This document shows positions 7,636-15,515 of a stretch of DNA of 26,534 nucleotides, in pieces. The notes beneath the pieces are model-generated. The model made no database searches. It had not been told where the DNA came from and saw nothing but the letters and a program-made list of their open reading frames with translations. The position numbers and the translations under genes were made by a program. The DNA is from CAVPEW01 sp050247895. GTDB lineage: Bacteria; Actinomycetota; Acidimicrobiia; Acidimicrobiales; VFJN01. Positions within the stretch are counted from its first letter, which is position 1. The number at the start of each line of letters is the position of its first letter. The stretch lies in the NCBI GenBank assembly GCA_050247895.1, contig JBFWTJ010000006.1, positions 1 through 26,534 of the forward strand. The letters are read 5' to 3'.

Positions 7636-8541
7636 TCAGGCCGTGCGGCGGCGGTAGCCGGGCACCTCGACCAGCGGCGGGCGCTCGCCGACCGAGACCT
7701 GGACCGGCTCGCGGTCGGGCCGGACCAGGGTCGCGACCTCGTCGCCCAGGTCGGGGGCGGCCCGGCGCAGGGCGGCCTGCAGGACGGCCAGCGCCTGGGG
7801 GCCGAGCTGGTGCAGCGGGCGGTTGCGGTGCCGGCGGGTGCCCAGGTCGACCTGGGCCATCGACTCGACGCCGTCGGCCGCCGCGATGTCGACCAGCAGC
7901 CCGAGGTCGACCCCGTAGCCCTGCACGAAGGGCATCCGCTCCAGCACGGAGCGACGCCCGGCGTACTCGCCGGCCAGCGGTTGCACGATCGAGGCCAGGT
8001 GGGGGAACAGCGTGGCCACCAGCGGGCGGGCGACGAGCTCGGTGACCCGGCCGCCGCCCTCGCCCTCGTCGGAGAGGGGGCGGTCGTAGAAGCCCTTGAC
8101 GAAGCCGACGTCGGGCCGGGCCAGCAGGGGGCCCAGGAGCCCGACCACGAAGCGCTCGCCGAAGTCGGTGATGTCGGCGTCGACCCAGGCGATGATGTCG
8201 CCCCGGGCCGCGACCAGCGAGGTCCACAGGGCCTCGCCCTTCCCCTCGCCGGGTTCGAGGTGGGTGAGCACGTCGCCCACGCGGACGACCCGGGCCCCCG
8301 CCGCGGCCGCCACCGCCGCCGTGTCGTCGGTGGAGTGGTCGTCGACCACCACGACCTCGTCGACCAGGCCGGTGGTCCGGGCGAGCCCCACGATGACCTC
8401 GACGATCGAGCCGACCGTGCGGGCCTCGTCGCGCGCCGGCAGGCACACCGACACCGTGTGCTCCTGGTGGCGCTTGAGCTCCGCCAGGCGGCCGGCGTCG
8501 AAGTCGGCGTGGTGGAACGTGCGGATCATCGGGGGGCGCAC
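7636..8541 (-). CDS. gpgS: Glucosyl-3-phosphoglycerate synthase
   Basis: This 301-aa GT-A fold glycosyltransferase (GT81) should transfer glucose from UDP-glucose to 3-phosphoglycerate, the first step to glucosylglycerate and, in mycobacteria, to methylglucose lipopolysaccharides. Evidence includes SVCLPARDEARTVG (nucleotide-sugar loop), DEVVVVDDHSTDDT, GEGKGEALW, the metal-binding DAD in IAWVDADITDFGERF, FVKGFYDRPL, and PLAGEYAGRRSVLERMPFVQGYGVDLGLL. The last two are characteristic of GpgS. The start is taken as the GTG at 8541 because a TAGCCT box lies 7 nt upstream, giving a leaderless message. The ATG at 8529 is the alternative. It is divergent from the sulfur-carrier gene. The neighbourhood with otsA, otsB and glycerate kinase suggests compatible-solute metabolism. 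Confidence 0.9.
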   Translation of the reverse strand: MRPPMIRTFHHADFDAGRLAELKRHQEHTVSVCLPARDEARTVGSIVEVIVGLARTTGLVDEVVVVDDHSTDDTAAVAAAAGARVVRVGDVLTHLEPGEGKGEALWTSLVAARGDIIAWVDADITDFGERFVVGLLGPLLARPDVGFVKGFYDRPLSDEGEGGGRVTELVARPLVATLFPHLASIVQPLAGEYAGRRSVLERMPFVQGYGVDLGLLVDIAAADGVESMAQVDLGTRRHRNRPLHQLGPQALAVLQAALRRAAPDLGDEVATLVRPDREPVQVSVGERPPLVEVPGYRRRTA

Positions 8542-8548
8542 GGCGCAG

Positions 8549-8554
8549 AGGCTA
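8549..8554 (-). promoter_or_regulatory. -10 box of gpgS (leaderless)
   Basis: On the minus strand TAGCCT precedes the GTG start by 7 nt. No Shine-Dalgarno precedes either this GTG or the ATG four codons later, which supports leaderless initiation at the GTG. Confidence 0.5.
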
Positions 8555-8631
8555 CCGACCGGGCCGTGCGCCCCCTCGGGTCGGGCCTGTCGGGGTCTGT
8601 CCGGAATGGCCGGCCTTCGCCGCCTGTTCAC

Positions 8632-8637
8632 TACCAT
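8632..8637 (+). promoter_or_regulatory. Candidate -10 box for the MoaD/CysO-like gene
   Basis: TACCAT lies 47 nt before the ATG at 8685, in the 143-nt gap between divergent gpgS and this gene. The transcript would carry a short leader including the GAGGA ribosome site. No convincing -35 is seen. Confidence 0.4.
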
Positions 8638-8684
8638 CGGCCCGCCCCGAGCCGAGCGAAGCGAACCCGAGACGAGGACTGGCG

Positions 8685-8963
8685 ATGAGCGTGACCGTGC
8701 GGATCCCCACCACCCTGCGGCCCCTGTCGGGGGGCCGGTCCGAGGTGGGCGTCGAGGGCGCGACGGTCGGCGAGGTGCTGTCCTCGCTGGAGGTGGCCCA
8801 CCCGGGCTTCGCCGAGCGGATCCTCGACGACGAGGGCGGCCTGCGCCGGTTCGTGAACGTCTTCGTGGCCGACGACGACGTCCGCTTCCTCCAGGGCCTG
8901 GACACCCCGGTGCCCGAGGGCGAGACCGTCAGCATCATCCCGGCGGTGGCCGGGGGGCAGTAG
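8685..8963 (+). CDS. MoaD/ThiS-family sulfur carrier, CysO-like, with an extra C-terminal Gln
   Basis: This 92-aa ubiquitin-fold protein begins MSVTVRIPTTLRPLSGG and contains GGLRRFVNVFVADDDVRFL and a terminal SIIPAVAGG, all close to mycobacterial CysO. CysO carries a thiocarboxylate for cysteine synthesis by CysM. MoaD relatives serve molybdopterin synthesis, which would suit the molybdoenzyme genes further along. Carriers of this type must end in Gly-Gly for activation, but here the reading frame adds one Gln (GGQ, codon 8958-8960) before TAG. Some relatives are made with a short extension that a JAMM protease removes. No such protease, CysM or activating enzyme gene is in the window. GAGGA is spaced about 6 nt before the ATG. 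groEL follows 121 nt later under its own control. Confidence 0.85.
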   Translation: MSVTVRIPTTLRPLSGGRSEVGVEGATVGEVLSSLEVAHPGFAERILDDEGGLRRFVNVFVADDDVRFLQGLDTPVPEGETVSIIPAVAGGQ

Positions 8964-8982
8964 CCCGGGGTGCCTCCGCCGG

Positions 8983-9009
8983 TTAGCACTCGCGGGTTGC
9001 GAGTGCTGA
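8983..9009 (+). promoter_or_regulatory. CIRCE operator (HrcA binding site)
   Basis: TTAGCACTC (8983-8991), a 9-nt spacer, then GAGTGCTGA (9001-9009): the CIRCE inverted repeat with a single mismatch to the consensus second arm. It lies about 75 nt before groEL and predicts heat-shock control by HrcA. Confidence 0.93.
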
Positions 9010-9044
9010 CCGTGGGTGCTTGACTCGTAGCAGTCACGTAGGCC

Positions 9045-9053
9045 GAGTGCTAA
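9045..9053 (+). promoter_or_regulatory. Additional perfect CIRCE half-site
   Basis: GAGTGCTAA, the exact right arm of the consensus, occurs again 36 nt after the full operator. A TTGACT (-35-like) hexamer sits at 9020-9025 between them. The half-site may widen the HrcA footprint over the start region, but this is inference. Confidence 0.5.
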
Positions 9054-9084
9054 CCACCGGTGCACCCAACGGAGGGAACCGCCG

Positions 9085-10707
<1,623 letters not shown>

Positions 10708-10734
10708 CTCCTCCGGTCGGCTTCCGACCTGTCC

Positions 10735-10762
10735 GCGAGGGGGCCCTTCGGGGCCCCCTCGC
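10735..10762. terminator. Strong hairpin terminator after groEL
   Basis: A perfect 12-pair GC stem (10735-10746 with 10751-10762) is closed by the extra-stable cTTCGg tetraloop. It lies between convergent groEL and the DUF983 gene and can serve both directions. Confidence 0.88.
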
Positions 10763-10786
10763 CGCGTCCCGGCCCGACTCGCGCGG

Positions 10787-11212
10787 TCAGCCGGTGCGGG
10801 GTCGGGGGATCCAGCGGGGGTCGACCTCGTCGTCGGGCTCGAGGGGGCGCATGGCCAGGTCGACCGCGCTCCACAGCGTGCGCGACGAGCCGTAGAACAG
10901 CAGCGGGACCCCCACCGAGACCGCGACGCAGGCGACCAGGAGCCAGATCGAGGGCGACTCGGGCCAGGTCGCGGCGAAGCCGCCGACCAGGACGACCAGC
11001 AGGGCGCCGCCGCTGGCGATGGTGTTCATCCCCAGGGCCCCGATCCAGTGGCCCTCCACCCGGTCGAGGGACAGGTTGCAGCGCGGGCAGCGCTCCTCGA
11101 GGGTGAACCACGACACGAAGCACCCGCCGGAGCCGCACAGGGGGCACCGTCGGACCAGTCCCCGGAGCAGCATCGTGGTCGTCGAGGGGCGTCGCCGGGT
11201 CCGTGCCGTCAC
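10787..11212 (-). CDS. DUF983 family zinc-ribbon membrane protein
   Basis: This 141-aa protein has a basic N-terminus, then LLRGLVRRCPLCGSGGCF and ERCPRCNLSLDRVEGHWIGALGMNTI, the paired Cys-x-x-Cys signature of DUF983. Two membrane helices follow (about residues 68-87 and 92-112). The RTLWSAVDLAMRPL segment near the C-terminus is also conserved in the family. The four cysteines probably bind zinc on the cytoplasmic face. Function is unknown; in proteobacteria the family is found near cytochrome oxidase genes. The GTG start at 11212 is supported by GGGAGG about 8 nt upstream on this strand. An ATG 13 codons later is an alternative. It is transcribed away from the next gene. Confidence 0.85.
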   Translation of the reverse strand: MTARTRRRPSTTTMLLRGLVRRCPLCGSGGCFVSWFTLEERCPRCNLSLDRVEGHWIGALGMNTIASGGALLVVLVGGFAATWPESPSIWLLVACVAVSVGVPLLFYGSSRTLWSAVDLAMRPLEPDDEVDPRWIPRPRTG

Positions 11213-11329
11213 CCCTCCAGCCTCCCAGGAAAGGTCCGGCGATCCACCATCTGCACACGCGGCCGGACCGTCCCCCGCGCCGTCGTTACGCTGGACCCGA
11301 CCTCGACGGGTCTCGCACGGGAGCGGCAG

Positions 11330-11719
11330 GTGAGCGGAGCGGGAGAAGGAGCGAGCGAGCCCCCGGTCCCGCCGCGTCCCGAGCACGCCGAGCTCGACGC
11401 CGAGGCGGCCGAGATCCGGCGGCTGGTCGAGGCCGGGGCCGGGAGCCCCGAGGAGCTGCGGGCCCTCGCCGAGCGGTTGCGGGCCCACCGCGAGCGGGAG
11501 CAGCAGCTCTGGCGGCGCGACGTGCGCCCCACCCTGTCCCGCCGGGGCGCCGACTCGGACCGGAGCCGCCGCCAGCTCGTGGTCGTGCTGGGCGTGGCCA
11601 GCGCGGTGGCGCTGCTGCTGGGTGCGGTGGCCAGCGGCAGCCCGATGGTGATCGCCGTGGTCGTCGCGGCCCTGGCCGGGGTGGCGTACCTCGTCGGCCG
11701 GCGGCGGCCGACCGGCTGA
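11330..11719 (+). CDS. Small hypothetical membrane protein
   Basis: This 129-aa product is not a family I can name. The first 80 residues are highly charged and helical (AELDAEAAEIRRLVEAGAGSPEEL), likely a short coiled coil. An Arg-rich stretch and two adjacent C-terminal membrane helices follow (about residues 83-103 and 106-121), then a short RRRPTG tail. Such cytoplasmic-coil/two-helix proteins are common hypothetical proteins in actinobacteria. The GTG start has GGGAG about 6 nt upstream, and a TACGCT box at 11287-11292 would place transcription about 30 nt before it. fdhD starts 21 nt after its stop but has its own leaderless -10 box. Confidence 0.6.
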   Translation: MSGAGEGASEPPVPPRPEHAELDAEAAEIRRLVEAGAGSPEELRALAERLRAHREREQQLWRRDVRPTLSRRGADSDRSRRQLVVVLGVASAVALLLGAVASGSPMVIAVVVAALAGVAYLVGRRRPTG

Positions 11720-11726
11720 GCGCGGG

Positions 11727-11732
11727 TACCGT
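11727..11732 (+). promoter_or_regulatory. -10 box of fdhD (leaderless)
   Basis: TACCGT with 8 nt to the ATG at 11741. No ribosome site separates it from the start codon. Confidence 0.5.
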
Positions 11733-11740
11733 CTCCCCGG

Positions 11741-12619
11741 ATGGCCCGGGGTCGTACCGCCAAGGTGCTCACGCAGCGCTGGGACGGTCGGGACCTGCAC
11801 CGGCGGCCCGACGAGCTGGTGGTGGAGGAGCCGCTCGAGATCCACCTCGACGGCACGCTGGTCGCCACCACCATGCGCACGCCGGGTCACGACTTCGAGC
11901 TCGCCGTCGGCTTCTGCCACGGCGACGGGCTGCTGGGCGGGGCCCCGGTGCGCAACTGCCGCTACTGCGCCACGGGCTCCGCGGTCGAGACGGCCTTCAA
12001 CGTGGTCGAGGTCGACACCGGGGGCGCGGCCCCGCCGCCCCGCCCTCGCGTCACGGCGTCGACCTCGGCCTGCGGCATGTGCGGGTCGGCGGTGATCGAC
12101 GACCTCCGTGCCGCCCTGGCCCCGTTGCCGGCGGCCGCGCCCTGGCCGACCGACCTGCTGGCGTCGATCCCCGAGCGGGTGGCGCCGGGCCAGGACCTCT
12201 TCCGGGCCACCGGCGCGGTCCACGCCGCGGCGGCCTTCGACCGTGAGGGTGGGATCCGGGTCATCCGCGAGGACATCGGCCGCCACAACGCCGTCGACAA
12301 GGTCGTCGGCCGCCTGCTGCTCGACGGAGAGCTGCCGGCCGGGGACCTCGGGCTCTACGTGAGCGGGCGGGCCGGCTTCGAGATCGTCCAGAAGGCCTGG
12401 GCCGCCGGCTTCACCGCGGCCGTCTCGGTCAGCGCACCCTCCGCGCTTGCCGTCGAGGCGGCTCGGACGGTGGGCTTGGCGCTGCTCGGGTTCGTCCGGG
12501 GCGGTTCCGCCAACCTCTACAGCGAGGGGCAGGACGGGCCGGGGTCGTTTGGACCCCGCTCCCCGGCTCCGTCCGTGACGGGTGGCGACCTCCACGGCGG
12601 GGCGGCGGTGCAGCCGTAG
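11741..12619 (+). CDS. fdhD: Formate dehydrogenase accessory sulfurtransferase FdhD
   Basis: This 292-aa cytoplasmic protein passes sulfur from a cysteine desulfurase to the bis-MGD cofactor of formate dehydrogenase-type molybdoenzymes. Diagnostic segments are VVEEPLEIHLDG, TMRTPGHDFELAVGF, the catalytic loop CGMCG (Cys111 and Cys114, matching the Cys-x-x-Cys of FdhD), RATGAVHAAA, REDIGRHNAVDKVVG and SGRAGFEIVQKA. About 25 residues at the C-terminus are Gly/Pro-rich and not conserved. The likely client is the molybdopterin oxidoreductase encoded 470 nt downstream on the same strand. The two are separated by a terminator and an opposing small gene, so they are not one operon. Confidence 0.95.
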   Translation: MARGRTAKVLTQRWDGRDLHRRPDELVVEEPLEIHLDGTLVATTMRTPGHDFELAVGFCHGDGLLGGAPVRNCRYCATGSAVETAFNVVEVDTGGAAPPPRPRVTASTSACGMCGSAVIDDLRAALAPLPAAAPWPTDLLASIPERVAPGQDLFRATGAVHAAAAFDREGGIRVIREDIGRHNAVDKVVGRLLLDGELPAGDLGLYVSGRAGFEIVQKAWAAGFTAAVSVSAPSALAVEAARTVGLALLGFVRGGSANLYSEGQDGPGSFGPRSPAPSVTGGDLHGGAAVQP

Positions 12620-12645
12620 GTTCGGGGGGAGGGCACCCTGGACGC

Positions 12646-12678
12646 GGGTGAGGGGCCCGCGACGCAGGCCCCTCACCC
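12646..12678. terminator. Bidirectional terminator between fdhD and the small secreted protein gene
   Basis: A perfect 12-pair stem (12646-12657 with 12667-12678) has a 9-nt loop. It lies just after the fdhD stop and 18 nt beyond the stop of the convergent small gene. Confidence 0.75.
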
Positions 12679-12695
12679 CGCTTCGTACTGGTTCG

Positions 12696-12959
12696 TCAGC
12701 GCCAGACGAGGCAGGTGCCGTGGCTGACCTGCGCCTTGTGGGCGTTGCCGGTCCACCAGGTGGCGACCCCCGCCGCGGCCTTGCAGGCCGACTGGCAGGT
12801 CGAGGCCGACGCACCCTCGCAGGGGATCCAGGTGTGGCCGTAGGAGGGCGGCGGCTGGGTGTTGGTGATGTCCTGGGCCGAGGCGGCGGTCGGCAGGGCG
12901 AGCAGGGCCAGGCCCGTCAGCGCCCCGGCGAAGATCTTCCGGGTCTTGGTGATGGTCAT
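12696..12959 (-). CDS. Small secreted protein with four cysteines
   Basis: This 87-aa precursor has a textbook Sec signal: basic MTITKTRK, a hydrophobic core (FAGALTGLALLALP) and an Ala-Ser-Ala cleavage site before Gln29. The mature part is about 59 residues. It contains four cysteines (47, 55, 59, 83), enough for two disulfides, plus a proline/tyrosine-rich start (NTQPPPSYGHTW), a paired Trp (WW, 68-69) and a Val-Trp-Arg end. I recognise no family. It could be a secreted peptide, inhibitor or small wall-associated protein. Its length, signal and terminator make it a real gene. It lies in reverse orientation between fdhD and the molybdoenzyme gene, whose promoter region it faces divergently. 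No clear Shine-Dalgarno is visible. Confidence 0.7.
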   Translation of the reverse strand: MTITKTRKIFAGALTGLALLALPTAASAQDITNTQPPPSYGHTWIPCEGASASTCQSACKAAAGVATWWTGNAHKAQVSHGTCLVWR

Positions 12960-13052
12960 GACCGTTAGGAGTCGTGACGACGTCGGTCCCAACAGGGGCG
13001 ACGACGTTTTCCTCACCCGGCTCGTCCGGGCCGGTCGAAACCGCCGGTCCAC

Positions 13053-13058
13053 TACCTT
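13053..13058 (+). promoter_or_regulatory. Candidate -10 box for the molybdopterin oxidoreductase gene
   Basis: TACCTT lies 27 nt before the GTG start, leaving room for a short leader containing the AGGGG ribosome site. The flanking bases (cactaccttcggg) closely match the box before the sulfur-carrier gene at 8630. Confidence 0.45.
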
Positions 13059-13085
13059 CGGGCCGATGCGACCAGGGGCAGGGCG

Positions 13086-15332
13086 GTGAGCTGGCGCGAG
13101 CAGCTGACCGGTTGGAAGCCGTCGGCGTGGGCCGGGCTGCGGCCCAACGGGGTGGGCGAGCAGAAGCCCAACCACTACAGGGACATGGCCCGGGTGGCCT
13201 GGGCCAGCCGGGCCCACCCCAAGTACGCCCTCGACGTGCTGACCAAGGGCGCCTGCGACGGCTGCGCCCTGGGCGTGGCCGGGCTCCACGACTGGACCAT
13301 GGACGGCGTCCACCTGTGCACGACCCGGCTGAACCTGCTGGCGGTGAACACCGCCGACGCCCTCGACCCGGTCGTCATGTCCGACGTCGCCGCCCTGCGG
13401 AACCGCTCGGGCGCCGACCTGCGCGGGCTCGGCCGCCTGGGCCACCCCCTCCGGCGGCGCCGCGGCGAGCCGGGCTTCCGGCGCATCGACTGGTCCGAGG
13501 CGCTGGGTGCCCTGGCCGGCGCCATCGGGCGGACCGATCCCGATCGGGTGGCCCTCTACCTGACCAGCCGGGGCATCACCAACGAGGTGTACTACGTGGC
13601 CGGCAAGGCGGCTCGGGCCATGGGGATCGCCAACGTCGACTCGGCGGCCCGGGTGTGCCACGCCCCCTCGACCGTCGGGCTCAAGGACGCGATCGGGGTG
13701 GCCGCCTCCACGTGCTCGCTGCGCGACCTGGTCGAGAGCGACCTGATCGTGCTGTGGGGCACGAACCCGGCCAACAACCAGCCGGTCCTCATGAAGCACC
13801 TGTACCTGGCCCGCAAGCGCGGGGCCCGCATCGTGGTGGTGAACCCGTTCCTGGAGCCGGGCCTGGACCGCTACTGGGTGCCGTCGAGCCTCGAGTCGGC
13901 CCTGTTCGGGACCCGGTTCTGCGACCTGCACGTGCCGGTGCGCCCCGGCGGTGACGTGGCCCTGGCCAACGCCGTGCTCAAGCGGCTGGTGGCGCGGGGC
14001 GAGGTGGACCGGGCCTTCGTGGACGCCCACACGACGGGCTGGGACGACCTGGTCGGGACGCTCGACGGCCAGGACCTCGGGGACCTCGTGGACCAGGCCG
14101 GCGTCGAGCCGGCCGTGCTGGAGGCCTTCGTCGACGAGTACGCCCGGGCCGGCGCGGCCGTGCTGGTGTGGTCGATGGGGATCACCCAGCACCGGGACTC
14201 GGTCGACGGCGTGCGGGCCATCGTCAACCTGGCCCTGGCCCGGGGCAACGTCGGGCGGGACGGCGCGGGCCTGGTGCCGATCCGGGGCCACTCGGGCGTG
14301 CAGGGCGGGGCCGAGATGGGGGCGTACGCCACCGCGCTGCCCGGTGGGGTGCCGGTCGACGCGGCCGGCGCGGCCCGGCTGTCGGCCCTGTGGGGCTTCC
14401 CGGTGCCGTCCCGGCCCGGGCTCACCGCACCCGAGGCGGTCGAGGCGGCCGCGGCCGGAGGGCTCGACGTCCTGTGGGCGTCGGGCGGCAACTTCCTGGA
14501 CGTCCTGCCCCAGCCGGCGCGGGTCGCCGAGGCCCTGGGACGGGTCCCGCTGCGGGTGCACCAGGACGTGGTGGTGACCAGCCAGATGCTCGTCGAGGGC
14601 GACGACGTGATCCTCCTGCCGGTGTGCACCCGCTACGAGCAGGAGGGCGGCGGCACCGAGACGACCACCGAGCGCCGCATCGTCTTCAGCCCGGAGATCC
14701 CCCGCCGGGTGGGCGAGGCCCGCAGCGAGTGGCGGGTCTTCGCCGACGTCGCGGCCCGGGTCCGGCCCGACCTGCGGGCCCACCTGTCGTGGCCGACCAA
14801 CCAGGCGCTGCGGGCCGAGATCGCCCGGGTCGTGCCGGCCTACGCCGGGATCGAGCGGTTGGCCCGGACGGGCGACCAGGTCCAGTGGGGCGGGCGCCAC
14901 CTCTGCGTCGGTGGCGAGTTCCCCACCGACGACGGCCGGGCCCGCTTCAGCTCGCTGGTCCCCGCCCGGCCCGAGCTCCCGCCCGGTGCCTTCACGGTGG
15001 CCACCCGGCGGGGCAAGCAGTTCAACTCGATGGTGCACGCCGCGGTCGACCCCCTCACCGGCGCGGGGCGCGACGCGGTCTTCATGGACGGCGCCGACGC
15101 CGCCGCGCTCGGGTTGTCGGAGGGGGACCCGGTCCGGCTCCGTTCGGACCAGGGCACCTTCGAGGGCCACGTGCACCTGACCCGCCTGCCGGCCCGGAGC
15201 CTCCAGGTCCACTGGCCCGAGGGCAACGTCCTGCTGCCGACGGGCCCGTCGCACCGCGAGCCGGCCTCCCAGGTGCCGGACTACAACGCGGTGGTCCAGG
15301 TCGAGCCCGGGGGAGCACCGGAAGCCTCCTGA
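13086..15332 (+). CDS. YdeP/FdhF-family molybdopterin oxidoreductase
   Basis: This 748-aa protein is a bis-MGD molybdoenzyme of the formate dehydrogenase alpha-like YdeP branch. Near the N-terminus are ACDGCALG (Cys57, Cys60) and HLC (Cys78), the region where relatives bind an iron-sulfur cluster; I see three cysteines there, not four. The molybdenum-ligand region reads RVCHAPS (Cys191, His192), so it uses cysteine, not selenocysteine. VLWGTNPANNQPV, GHSGVQGGAEMG and the C-terminal dinucleotide-binding domain (KQFNSMVH, HLTRLPARSLQVHWPEGNVLLP) complete the fold. There is no Tat signal, so it is cytoplasmic. fdhD upstream suits a role in sulfuration of its cofactor. The electron partner and substrate are unknown; formate is possible but unproven. 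The start is the GTG with AGGGG about 7 nt upstream. Confidence 0.88.
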   Translation: MSWREQLTGWKPSAWAGLRPNGVGEQKPNHYRDMARVAWASRAHPKYALDVLTKGACDGCALGVAGLHDWTMDGVHLCTTRLNLLAVNTADALDPVVMSDVAALRNRSGADLRGLGRLGHPLRRRRGEPGFRRIDWSEALGALAGAIGRTDPDRVALYLTSRGITNEVYYVAGKAARAMGIANVDSAARVCHAPSTVGLKDAIGVAASTCSLRDLVESDLIVLWGTNPANNQPVLMKHLYLARKRGARIVVVNPFLEPGLDRYWVPSSLESALFGTRFCDLHVPVRPGGDVALANAVLKRLVARGEVDRAFVDAHTTGWDDLVGTLDGQDLGDLVDQAGVEPAVLEAFVDEYARAGAAVLVWSMGITQHRDSVDGVRAIVNLALARGNVGRDGAGLVPIRGHSGVQGGAEMGAYATALPGGVPVDAAGAARLSALWGFPVPSRPGLTAPEAVEAAAAGGLDVLWASGGNFLDVLPQPARVAEALGRVPLRVHQDVVVTSQMLVEGDDVILLPVCTRYEQEGGGTETTTERRIVFSPEIPRRVGEARSEWRVFADVAARVRPDLRAHLSWPTNQALRAEIARVVPAYAGIERLARTGDQVQWGGRHLCVGGEFPTDDGRARFSSLVPARPELPPGAFTVATRRGKQFNSMVHAAVDPLTGAGRDAVFMDGADAAALGLSEGDPVRLRSDQGTFEGHVHLTRLPARSLQVHWPEGNVLLPTGPSHREPASQVPDYNAVVQVEPGGAPEAS

Positions 15333-15343
15333 TCACCTGGCGG

Positions 15344-15369
15344 GGTCGGCGGACGTCTGCCCGCCGACC
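15344..15369 (+). terminator. Terminator after the molybdoenzyme gene
   Basis: A perfect 9-pair stem (15344-15352 with 15361-15369) has an 8-nt loop, 11 nt after the stop. It is followed by an A/T-rich run including TTTTCTT. It isolates the downstream sulfur operon. Confidence 0.75.
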
Positions 15370-15515
15370 TAAATACGACTTTTCTTGTGGGGGTTACGTG
15401 GTTTAGGGTGCCCGGTGCGCTCCTCCACCCGGGAGCTGTCTTCGTTCCTTAAAGATGACTGAGTTCATAATTATTACCGAGTTCTTGGACTAAAGCCAGC
15501 AAAGGACCACCCGCC
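15370..15515 (+). promoter_or_regulatory. AT-rich promoter/operator region of the organosulfur operon
   Basis: This 146-nt gap contains the most AT-rich DNA of the window. Features: TAGGGT at 15404-15409 (possible -10); GAGTTC repeated directly at 15461-15466 and 15479-15484 (18 nt apart); and between them the palindrome ATAATTAT (15467-15474), overlapping a CATAAT that could itself be a -10. The paired repeats around an AT palindrome suggest a regulator site. AAAGGA lies 9 nt before the ATG of the first gene. I found no SAM-riboswitch-like core. The regulator is unknown. Confidence 0.5.

Noticed and set aside
13640..13670. Selenocysteine in the formate dehydrogenase-like enzyme
   Set aside because: The ligand codon is TGC (13656-13658), an ordinary cysteine, with no in-frame TGA.
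12696..15254. An 852-codon minus-strand frame opposite the molybdoenzyme gene
   Set aside because: The upstream part is a GC-driven shadow; only the 87 codons from 12959, with a signal peptide, look real.
15370..15515. SAM or other sulfur-related riboswitch before the organosulfur operon
   Set aside because: No S-box or SAM-IV-like conserved core or multi-helix fold was found; only short repeats and promoter-like boxes are visible.
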